Shown piece after piece: positions 58,214 to 64,000 of a stretch of DNA of 64,000 nt. Made by a program: the position numbers and the translations under genes. Under the pieces are notes generated by a model. It saw only the letters and a program-made list of their open reading frames with translations, made no database searches and had not been told where the DNA came from. The stretch is from CADEED01 sp036677145 (GTDB lineage: Bacteria; Pseudomonadota; Gammaproteobacteria; Steroidobacterales; Steroidobacteraceae): the NCBI GenBank assembly GCA_036677145.1, contig JAKFFF010000018.1, positions 3,299 through 67,298 of the forward strand. The letters are read 5' to 3'. Numbering within the stretch: the stretch's first letter is position 1; the number at the start of each line of letters is the position of its first letter.

Positions 58214-59799
58214 CCGATGGCGCGATGCAGCCGTACGCGCTGACGCTCGACAAGTTTCTCGAGCACGCCGCGAAATGGCATTCGCACGCCGAAGTCGTCA
58301 CTGCGCGCGAAGGCGGGCGCGTCGATCGCGTCACGTACGCGGAACTCGATCACCGCAGCCGCAAGGTCTCGCTGGTGCTCGAGGGCTTCGGTGTGCGCGC
58401 CGGCGACCGGGTCGCGACACTCGCCTGGAACACGCAGGCACACCTGGAAGTCTGGTACGCGATCATGGGCATGGGCGCCGTCTGCCACACCCTGAATCCG
58501 CGCCTCACTTGCGCGCAGCTCGCCGCGATGGTCGTGGAGTCCGGCACACGCATGATCGTCACGAGCGCCGACCTCGAGCCGCTGGCGCGCCAGATCGCCG
58601 CGGAAGCGCGGACGATCGAGCGGCTGCTGTTGATCGATTCTTCCGGCGCGCGGGCGCAGCCGGCGGGCATGCCGCTGGTCTGCGAACTCGAGCCGCTGCT
58701 CGCGCAGGTGCGCGGCGAAGTAGTTTGGGGCCTGTTCGACGAAACCACGCCTTGCGGCCTGTGTTACACCTCGGGCACCACAGGTGTGCCGAAGGGTGTC
58801 ACCTATACGCATCGCGCGAGTTACCTGCATACCTTGCGCCAGCTCCAGGTCGACAACATGGCGATCAGCGCGCGCGACCACGTGCTCGCCGTCGTGCCGA
58901 TGTTCCATGCCAATGCCTGGGGTCTGCCGTTCGCCGTGCCGGCCGCGGGCGCGAAGCTCGTCCTGCCGGGCCGCCATCTCGACGGGGCAAGTCTCGCGGC
59001 CCTGATCAATGCCGAATCCGTGACCGTCGCGGTCGGCATCGCGACCGTCTGGCTCGAACTCGTCGAACATCTCGATCGCACGGGTGGCGAGGTGCCGACC
59101 CTGGAACGCGTCATCGTCGGTGGCGCCCCGCTGCCGCCCGCGCTCATGGAGCGTTTCGAGAAGCGCATGCAGGTCATGGTGCAGACGAGTTGGGGCATGA
59201 CCGAGCTTTCGCCTTCGGGAACCGTGGCGCCACCCGACACGCCCACGCGTTCACCGCATCTGTCGGGCAAACCTTCCGTGGGTCTCGATCTGCTGCTGAC
59301 GGATGCCGAGGGCCGCGCGCTGCCGCAGCAGCGCGGCGTCGAAGGACATCTGCGGGTGCGCGGCGCGGCGGTCATCGAACGTTATTTCGGTGAAGAGCAG
59401 AAGGCCACGGACGCGCATGGCTGGTTTCCCACCGGCGACCTGGCGCGGATCGATGCCGCGGGAAATCTGATCATCACCGGACGCGCCAAGGACCTGATCA
59501 AGTCGGGCGGCGAATGGATCAACCCATCCGCGATCGAAGCCATCGTCAGCGCGCTGTCGGAGGTAACCCTCGCGGCGGTGATCGGCCGGCCTCACATCAA
59601 GTGGGGCGAGCGCCCCGTGCTCATCGTCGAGACCCGCGGCAAGAACGGCATCAGCGATGAGGCTTTGCTTGCACCACTGCATGGGAAGGTCGCCCCGTGG
59701 TGGATACCCGATGAGATCATTCGCGTCGAGCGGATGCACCTCGCGCCCACCGGAAAGATCGACAAGGTTCGTTTGAGGATGGAATATGGCGGCGGATAG
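58204..59799 (+). CDS. Acyl-CoA synthetase (AMP-forming ligase)
   Basis: A 531-residue adenylate-forming ligase. Y-T-S-G-T-T-G-V-P-K-G-V is the P-loop motif, W-G-M-T-E-L the A5 region, G-W-F-P-T-G-D-L the hinge Asp region, and P-T-G-K-I-D-K carries the C-terminal catalytic Lys. Like medium/long-chain fatty acid or aryl-CoA ligases it converts a free acid, ATP and CoA to acyl-CoA. It begins inside the esterase end (10 bp overlap). The next gene, a TetR regulator, starts 13 bases before its stop. It is the step that commits the released acid to CoA chemistry. Confidence 0.93.
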   Translation: MQLTDGAMQPYALTLDKFLEHAAKWHSHAEVVTAREGGRVDRVTYAELDHRSRKVSLVLEGFGVRAGDRVATLAWNTQAHLEVWYAIMGMGAVCHTLNPRLTCAQLAAMVVESGTRMIVTSADLEPLARQIAAEARTIERLLLIDSSGARAQPAGMPLVCELEPLLAQVRGEVVWGLFDETTPCGLCYTSGTTGVPKGVTYTHRASYLHTLRQLQVDNMAISARDHVLAVVPMFHANAWGLPFAVPAAGAKLVLPGRHLDGASLAALINAESVTVAVGIATVWLELVEHLDRTGGEVPTLERVIVGGAPLPPALMERFEKRMQVMVQTSWGMTELSPSGTVAPPDTPTRSPHLSGKPSVGLDLLLTDAEGRALPQQRGVEGHLRVRGAAVIERYFGEEQKATDAHGWFPTGDLARIDAAGNLIITGRAKDLIKSGGEWINPSAIEAIVSALSEVTLAAVIGRPHIKWGERPVLIVETRGKNGISDEALLAPLHGKVAPWWIPDEIIRVERMHLAPTGKIDKVRLRMEYGGG

Positions 59800-60532
59800 C
59801 GTCCAACCTGGTCGAAGAAACGGTGCTCGGAGAATCGGGATAGTGGCTCAGAAAACCAAGACGCGACAACGCGCGACCAAGGTCCAGCAACGCGCCGACA
59901 AGATGGAGCAGATCCTCGACGCCGCCGAATACCTGTTCTCGAAGCATGGTCTGTACGGCGTGACGCTCAAGGACGTCGCGAAGCGCGTCGGCGCGCATCA
60001 CACGCTGCTCAACTACTACTTCGTCGACAAGAAGAAGCTGTTCGATGCCGTGTTCGCGCGCCGCGCGGTGGTGACGAGCACGCGCCGGCTGGAAGCGCTC
60101 GACCGTTACGACGCGGAGTCCAACGGCAAACCGACCGTGGAAGGCGCGTTGCGCGCATTCCTCGATACCGACCTCGACCTGTACATCCAGGGCGGCGAGC
60201 CCTGGAAGAACTACGGCGCGCTCGGCGCGCAGGTCGCCAATACGCCCGAGTGGGGCGCCGACCTCATGGATGCGCAGTTCGATCCGGTCGTGCTGCGGCT
60301 CATCGAACTACTCAAGAAAGCGCTGCCGGACTGCGACGAGCGCGACATCTTCTGGGGTTATCACTTCGTCACGGGTGCGCTGATGCTGACGCTCGCGCGC
60401 ACCGGGCGCATCGACAAGCTGTCGGCGGGCCGCTGCCGGTCGGATGATTTCGAAGCCGTGAAGGAACGCATGGCGTCGTTCATGGCGGCGGGATTCCTCG
60501 GCATCTGTCAGCGCCAGACGGGCCGGAAGTGA
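59786..60532 (+). CDS. TetR family transcriptional regulator (within operon)
   Basis: A 248-residue TetR regulator with an HTH in about residues 48-80 (D-A-A-E-Y-L-F-S-K-H-G-L-Y-G-V-T-L-K-D-V-A and G-A-H-H-T-L-L-N-Y-Y-F). The C-terminal ligand domain is about 100-245. ATG 59786 overlaps the ligase; a GTG at 59843 with GGAG upstream is an alternative start lacking the first 19 residues. Its place inside the operon means it would be co-expressed with its targets, giving feedback. The effector might be an acyl-CoA product. Confidence 0.92.
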   Translation: MAADSVQPGRRNGARRIGIVAQKTKTRQRATKVQQRADKMEQILDAAEYLFSKHGLYGVTLKDVAKRVGAHHTLLNYYFVDKKKLFDAVFARRAVVTSTRRLEALDRYDAESNGKPTVEGALRAFLDTDLDLYIQGGEPWKNYGALGAQVANTPEWGADLMDAQFDPVVLRLIELLKKALPDCDERDIFWGYHFVTGALMLTLARTGRIDKLSAGRCRSDDFEAVKERMASFMAAGFLGICQRQTGRK

Positions 60533-61422
60533 AGCACTCGATCGAAGGCCGCGTTGCCCTCGTGACCGGCGCGGGCGGCGGACTCGGCCGCGAACACGCA
60601 TTGTTCCTCGCGCGCTGGGGCGCGCGTGTGATCGTCAACGATCTCGCGCCCGCGGCGGCCGAGGCGGTGGCCGCGGAAATCATCGCGGCCGGCGGCACGG
60701 CGATGCCCATCGCCGCTTCGGTCACGGAAGAAGCGGCGGTCGCATCGATGGTGAAACGCGCCATCGCCGAATGGGGCCGCGTGGACATCCTGGTGAACAA
60801 CGCCGGCATCCTGCGCGACAAGAGTTTCGCGAAAATGAGCCTCGATGATTTCCGGCTCGTGGTCGACGTGCACCTCATGGGCTCGGTCATCTGCACCAAG
60901 GCGGTGTGGGAGCAGATGCGCGAGCAGAAACACGGGCGCATCGTCATGACCACGTCTTCGTCGGGCCTGTATGGCAACTTCGGCCAGGCTAACTACGGGG
61001 CGGCGAAGATGGCGCTGGTCGGGCTCATGCAGACACTCGCCATCGAAGGCGAGAAGTACGGCATCCGCGTGAATTGCCTCGCGCCTTCCGCGGCCACGCA
61101 GATGACGCAGGGTGTGTTGTCGCAGGGCAGCCTCGAGGCGCTCGATGCGGCGCTGGTGAGTCCAGCGTTGCTCGCGCTGGTCTGTGACGACGCGCCCACG
61201 CGCGCCATTGTCTGCGCCGGCGGCGGCCATTTCGCGCGCGCCAGCATCACGCTGTCGAAGGGCCGGCAGATCGGCGGTGGCGACGATGCGGGTGAGCGCG
61301 TGATCGCGCGCTGGGACGAGATCTGCGACCGCACCGATGAAATCGTTCCCGCCTACGGGTTCCTGCAGGCCGAACGCGAAGTGGCGAGTGCGCAAGCCTC
61401 GACGGAGAAATCGCCGCAGTGA
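60529..61422 (+). CDS. Short-chain dehydrogenase, 3-hydroxyacyl-CoA type
   Basis: A 297-residue SDR beginning at GTG 60529 (GTGA overlap with TetR). T-G-A-G-G-G-L-G-R-E-H is the cofactor site, N-N-A-G-I-L near residue 90, S-S-S-G in the Ser region, and N-Y-G-A-A-K the YxxxK motif. The R-E-H-A-L-F-L-A-R-W-G-A segment and C-terminal extension are close to the peroxisomal multifunctional (HSD17B4-like) 3-hydroxyacyl-CoA dehydrogenases. It probably oxidises a 3-hydroxyacyl-CoA before the thiolase step. Confidence 0.9.
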   Translation: MKHSIEGRVALVTGAGGGLGREHALFLARWGARVIVNDLAPAAAEAVAAEIIAAGGTAMPIAASVTEEAAVASMVKRAIAEWGRVDILVNNAGILRDKSFAKMSLDDFRLVVDVHLMGSVICTKAVWEQMREQKHGRIVMTTSSSGLYGNFGQANYGAAKMALVGLMQTLAIEGEKYGIRVNCLAPSAATQMTQGVLSQGSLEALDAALVSPALLALVCDDAPTRAIVCAGGGHFARASITLSKGRQIGGGDDAGERVIARWDEICDRTDEIVPAYGFLQAEREVASAQASTEKSPQ

Positions 61423-62606
61423 CGCGTGATGCGGGCCGGGACGCCTGGATAGTCTCAACCGCGCGCACGCCCATCGCGCGTGCCTATCGCGGCGCCTTCA
61501 ACCAGACGCCCGCGCCCACGCTGGCCGCGCATGCGCTGCGCGCCGCGATCGAGCGGGCCGGCGTGGCGCCAGGTGAAATCGAGGATTGCCTGATCGGCTG
61601 CTCGCTGCCGCAGGGCACGCAGCACACCATCGGCCGCACGGCCGCGCTGCGCGCCGGACTTCCGGTCGAAGTGCCGGGAATGACGATGGAACGGCAATGC
61701 TCCTCGGGTCTCATGACCATCGCGACCGCGGCGAAGCAGATCATCGTCGACCGCATGAACATCGTGCTCGCCGGTGGAGTCGAGTCAATCTCGCTGGCGC
61801 AGACGCCGGAGCTGCGCATCGATCCGGACCCGGCGTTGTCCGAGGTGCATCCGGACATCACGATGCCGATGATCGGGACGGCCGAAGTGGTCGCGTCCCG
61901 TTACGGCATTTCGCGCGAGCGATGTGATGAATATGCGCTTTCCTCGCAGCAGCGCACCGCGGCCGCGCAGGACGCCGGCCGTTTCGACACCGAACTCACC
62001 GCCTGCAAGACCACCATGAAAGTGGTCGACAAGACGAGCGGCGAAGTCAGCTTGCGCGAGGTCACGCTGACGCGCGACGAAGGCATGCGCCCGGACACCT
62101 CGCTGGCCGGTCTCGCCGCGCTCAAGCCGGTGAATGCCGGCGGCACCGTCACTGCCGGCAACGCGAGTCAGCTTTCGGATGGGGCATCCGCCTGTGTGCT
62201 GATGGAGGCGCGCACCGCGGAACGGCGCGGACTGGCGCCGCTCGGCCGTTATCTTGGAATGTGTGTCGCGGGTGTGAAGCCCGACGAGATGGGTATTGGT
62301 CCCGTCGCCGCCGTGCCGCGGCTGCTCGAGCGGTTCGATCTGCGCGTCGAAGACATCGGGCTGTGGGAATTGAATGAAGCCTTCGCCGTGCAGGTGATCT
62401 ACTGCCGCGACCGGCTCGGCATTCCCGATGAACGTCTGAACGTCGATGGCGGCGCGATTTCGATCGGCCATCCATACGGCATGTCCGGCGCGCGGCTCGT
62501 CGGACACGCGCTGATCGAAGGCCGCCGCCGCGGCGTGAAATACGCCGTCGTCACGATGTGCGTCGGCGGCGGAATGGGCGCCGCGGGCCTGTTCGAGGTT
62601 CTCTAG
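61419..62606 (+). CDS. Thiolase (acetyl-CoA C-acyltransferase)
   Basis: A 395-residue thiolase beginning at GTG 61419. The nucleophile Cys94 is in E-R-Q-C-S-S-G, N-E-A-F-A-V-Q carries the active-site region, G-G-A-I-S-I-G-H-P-Y-G-M-S-G the His, and C-V-G-G-G-M-G the second catalytic Cys. It cleaves a 3-oxoacyl-CoA with CoA, so with the preceding SDR and ligase it gives a short beta-oxidation route. Enoyl-CoA hydratase and acyl-CoA dehydrogenase are not in this operon, so those would be encoded elsewhere or are not needed for the substrate. Last gene of the operon. Confidence 0.95.
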   Translation: MTRDAGRDAWIVSTARTPIARAYRGAFNQTPAPTLAAHALRAAIERAGVAPGEIEDCLIGCSLPQGTQHTIGRTAALRAGLPVEVPGMTMERQCSSGLMTIATAAKQIIVDRMNIVLAGGVESISLAQTPELRIDPDPALSEVHPDITMPMIGTAEVVASRYGISRERCDEYALSSQQRTAAAQDAGRFDTELTACKTTMKVVDKTSGEVSLREVTLTRDEGMRPDTSLAGLAALKPVNAGGTVTAGNASQLSDGASACVLMEARTAERRGLAPLGRYLGMCVAGVKPDEMGIGPVAAVPRLLERFDLRVEDIGLWELNEAFAVQVIYCRDRLGIPDERLNVDGGAISIGHPYGMSGARLVGHALIEGRRRGVKYAVVTMCVGGGMGAAGLFEVL

Positions 62607-63005
62607 CTAGTTAGTTCGGCCGTTCCCCGACGGCGATTCGGTGTGCATCACGCATTTCCAGCCGTCCTTCTCCTTGACCCACACCGACGAGTCGTTCATT
62701 TCCTGCACTTCGCCGTCGCTCGTGCCGCGGGGCGACATCTTCTGGCTTGCGTGATAGGTGACCACCGCGGTGTTGTCATTGGGAAAGACCACGCGCATTT
62801 CGCTGAGCTCGAATTCGCTCAAGGTCATGGAGTCCTTCTCGGCCATCTTCCGGAAACTGGCGTGATCGAATTGCATCGTGCCGTGCGGGCTGACCATGAG
62901 TGAGGGTTCGCTGAGCATCGTGAGTGCGGTGTCGGTGTCGTGATCCACCAACGATTGCCAGAAGCGGTTTTCGAGTTCGATGATCGTGTCGCGGGGTGTA
63001 GCCAT
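62607..63005 (-). CDS. SnoaL/DUF4440-like small protein
   Basis: A 132-residue cone-fold protein (SnoaL-2/DUF4440-like): I-I-E-L-E-N-R-F-W-Q-S-L-V-D-H-D-T-D-T-A at the start, F-P-N-D-N-T-A-V-V-T-Y-H-A in the middle, and D-S-S-V-W-V-K-E-K-D-G-W-K-C near the end. No signal peptide. ATG 63005 follows CCGGAGG; the 20 upstream residues of the open frame are a poor start. Function unknown; members include polyketide-type and detoxification proteins. It is convergent with the thiolase with no gap. Confidence 0.8.
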   Translation of the reverse strand: MATPRDTIIELENRFWQSLVDHDTDTALTMLSEPSLMVSPHGTMQFDHASFRKMAEKDSMTLSEFELSEMRVVFPNDNTAVVTYHASQKMSPRGTSDGEVQEMNDSSVWVKEKDGWKCVMHTESPSGNGRTN

Positions 63006-63107
63006 GGCTTGGTCCTCCGGGTTGCCGCCATCCTGCTCCGCTGATTTTCGGGGGCGATCAGACAATCCAAGTACGGCTTGAAAGCAGGGTCCGACACGGA
63101 CCCGGAG

Positions 63108-63851
63108 TTACAGACTGCCGAGGCGCACCTTTCTGCGCCAGTCGAACATCTCGATGAAATCGCCGAACACGCGTTCGCTGACGTCGCGCGCGTGCGGCGC
63201 GTGGCCGTGAGTCTCGCGCAGGATGTGATCGAGGTGATGCTCCGGCCCCGCGGCTTCGGCCTCCGCGCGGTACTCGGGCACGTGCAGCCAGCGCTGGATC
63301 AGTTGCTGGTCGGCCTCGAGGTGAAACTGCAATCCGTACGCGCGTTCGCCGAATCGGAACGCCTGGTTGGGGCAGGTCGGTGTGCTGGCCAGATGCACGG
63401 CGCCCGGCGGCAGATCGAACGTGTACGCATGCCATTGAAAGACGTGCTGACTGCCATCGAAGTGGCGGCACAGCCGGTCGGACTGCGCCGCCGCCGTCGG
63501 ATGCAGGCGATACCAGCCGATCTCGCGCACATTGTTAGGCCGGACGTTCGCGCCCAGCGCCGCCGCCAGCAGCTGCGCGCCGAGGCAGATACCGAGGATC
63601 GGAATTTCGAGCCGCAAGGCTTCCTGGATCGCGGCGATTTCCGTCGTCAGGTGCGGATACTGGTCCGCCTGGTCGACGTTCATCGGGCCGCCGAGCACGA
63701 CGAGGCCGTTGTAGCGGCTCACGTCCGGACGTTGCAGCGGATCGCGCGAGAAGTTGATGTAGCGAACCCGGAATCCGGATTTGCGGAGCATGGGGTCGAG
63801 CACACCGAGTGGTTCGCGGGCGGAATGCTGGAAGACGAGGAGCTTGCGCAT
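63108..63851 (-). CDS. Class-I glutamine amidotransferase-like protein (GMP-synthase type)
   Basis: A 247-residue class-I GATase. G-I-C-L-G-A-Q holds nucleophile Cys89, and F-H-L-E-A-D supplies the His and Glu of the triad. F-Q-W-H-A-Y-T-F-D-L-P is the typical GMP-synthase-like segment. As a stand-alone protein it resembles the GuaA amidotransferase-like family (YfeJ-like) whose substrates are poorly known; gamma-glutamyl compounds are possible. It is a single gene, 102 bp upstream of the SnoaL-like gene on the same strand. Confidence 0.88.
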   Translation of the reverse strand: MRKLLVFQHSAREPLGVLDPMLRKSGFRVRYINFSRDPLQRPDVSRYNGLVVLGGPMNVDQADQYPHLTTEIAAIQEALRLEIPILGICLGAQLLAAALGANVRPNNVREIGWYRLHPTAAAQSDRLCRHFDGSQHVFQWHAYTFDLPPGAVHLASTPTCPNQAFRFGERAYGLQFHLEADQQLIQRWLHVPEYRAEAEAAGPEHHLDHILRETHGHAPHARDVSERVFGDFIEMFDWRRKVRLGSL

Positions 63852-63920
63852 CGGCCTGATATACGACAGGGATGCCGGATGTTACCGGACCTGCGTCGAA
63901 AATTGCGGAGCGGCCGCGGC

Positions 63921-64000
63921 TCAGGCGGCTTCGAGCACTCGTTGTAGTTCGTCGAAATCGACGGGTTTGACCAGGTGCTTGTCGAAGCCGGCGCGTATCG
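63921..64000 (-). CDS. Response-regulator receiver domain, C-terminal end (partial)
   Basis: Reading in from the right edge to a stop at 63921, the frame gives A-G-F-D-K-H-L-V-K-P-V-D-F-D-E-L and ends V-L-E-A-A. This is the last helix region of a CheY-like receiver, with the conserved Lys-Pro of beta-5 (L-V-K-P). The rest of the gene lies beyond the window. As receiver-terminal ends like this often close hybrid histidine kinases, that is possible, but the visible 26 codons cannot decide. Confidence 0.75.
   Translation of the reverse strand, partial: IRAGFDKHLVKPVDFDELQRVLEAA

Noticed and set aside
57850..59070. Antisense open frame across the carboxylesterase/ligase junction
   Set aside because: It lies opposite two well supported genes and has Arg/His-rich composition without motifs.
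1..64000. tRNA, rRNA, CRISPR, insertion sequences, attachment sites, replication origins
   Set aside because: Scanning by eye found no cloverleaf with CCA-type acceptor, no repeat-spacer array, no transposase or integrase frame and no paired direct repeats.

Overview
The window is high-GC DNA from a Gram-negative, apparently aerobic heterotroph. It has four TonB-dependent receptors (TBDRs), lipoprotein and Sec signal peptides, MFS and TRAP transporters, GH43 glycosidases, a P450, flavin-dependent halogenases and CoA-linked catabolic genes. The protein style (TBDRs with an N-terminal D-E-I/V-I-V-T-A/G box, TBDR next to tryptophan-halogenase-like genes) suits a gammaproteobacterium such as the Steroidobacteraceae or Xanthomonadales. 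That placement is inference; no rRNA or marker gene is present. I saw no tRNA, rRNA, CRISPR array, insertion sequence or prophage.

Region 1 (1-13891). A tightly coupled minus-strand operon starts at a CapA-type metallophosphatase-like gene. It continues through TRAP DctQ and DctM, a 2-hydroxyacyl-CoA dehydratase-type subunit, a tandem-domain CaiB/BaiF CoA transferase, a second dehydratase-type subunit, a lipoprotein TRAP DctP, a second CaiB/BaiF transferase and an S15-type hydrolase that runs off the left edge. Almost every junction is an ATGA overlap. A MarR regulator lies just upstream and a large TBDR is divergent. Nearly the same 21-bp sequence sits before the operon and in the MarR/TBDR gap, so the TBDR and operon are probably one regulon for uptake and CoA-dependent breakdown of an unknown carboxylate. 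No dehydratase activator ATPase is visible. This is the best candidate for an undescribed system.

Region 2 (13890-22150). A second TBDR follows a nested 5' hairpin and overlaps a diheme cytochrome gene, which is coupled to an OmpA-like periplasmic protein. A P450 with an unusual I-helix, an MFS transporter and a divergent LysR regulator follow.

Region 3 (22150-29345). Plant-polysaccharide genes: MFS transporter plus GH43 beta-xylosidase on the plus strand, and an alpha/beta hydrolase, GH43 arabinanase and small secreted protein on the minus strand, then another secreted hydrolase.

Region 4 (29346-40746). A 1090-residue TBDR, a lipoprotein, four tandem tryptophan-halogenase-family flavoproteins and a cupin/JmjC-like protein. 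The second halogenase homologue has lost the catalytic Lys, the catalytic Glu and the WxWxIP motif.

Region 5 (40747-52988). Single genes and small units: an EF-hand protein behind a sigma-54-type promoter, an S15 hydrolase coupled to an exported sugar-isomerase-like protein, three secreted TonB-C-terminal-like paralogues around a metallo-beta-lactamase-fold lipoprotein, a membrane serine hydrolase, an SDR, a GST, a YciI-like protein, a monoglyceride-lipase-like hydrolase, and DUF2798/DUF2938 genes divergent from a MerR regulator across a SoxR-box-like dyad.

Region 6 (53000-62606). A plus-strand catabolic operon: TBDR, MFS transporter, carboxylesterase, acyl-CoA synthetase, TetR, SDR, thiolase. 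The order reads as outer-membrane uptake, inner-membrane uptake, ester cleavage, CoA activation and beta-oxidation-type cleavage. The right edge holds a SnoaL-like protein, a class-I glutamine amidotransferase and the C-terminal end of a response-regulator receiver domain.
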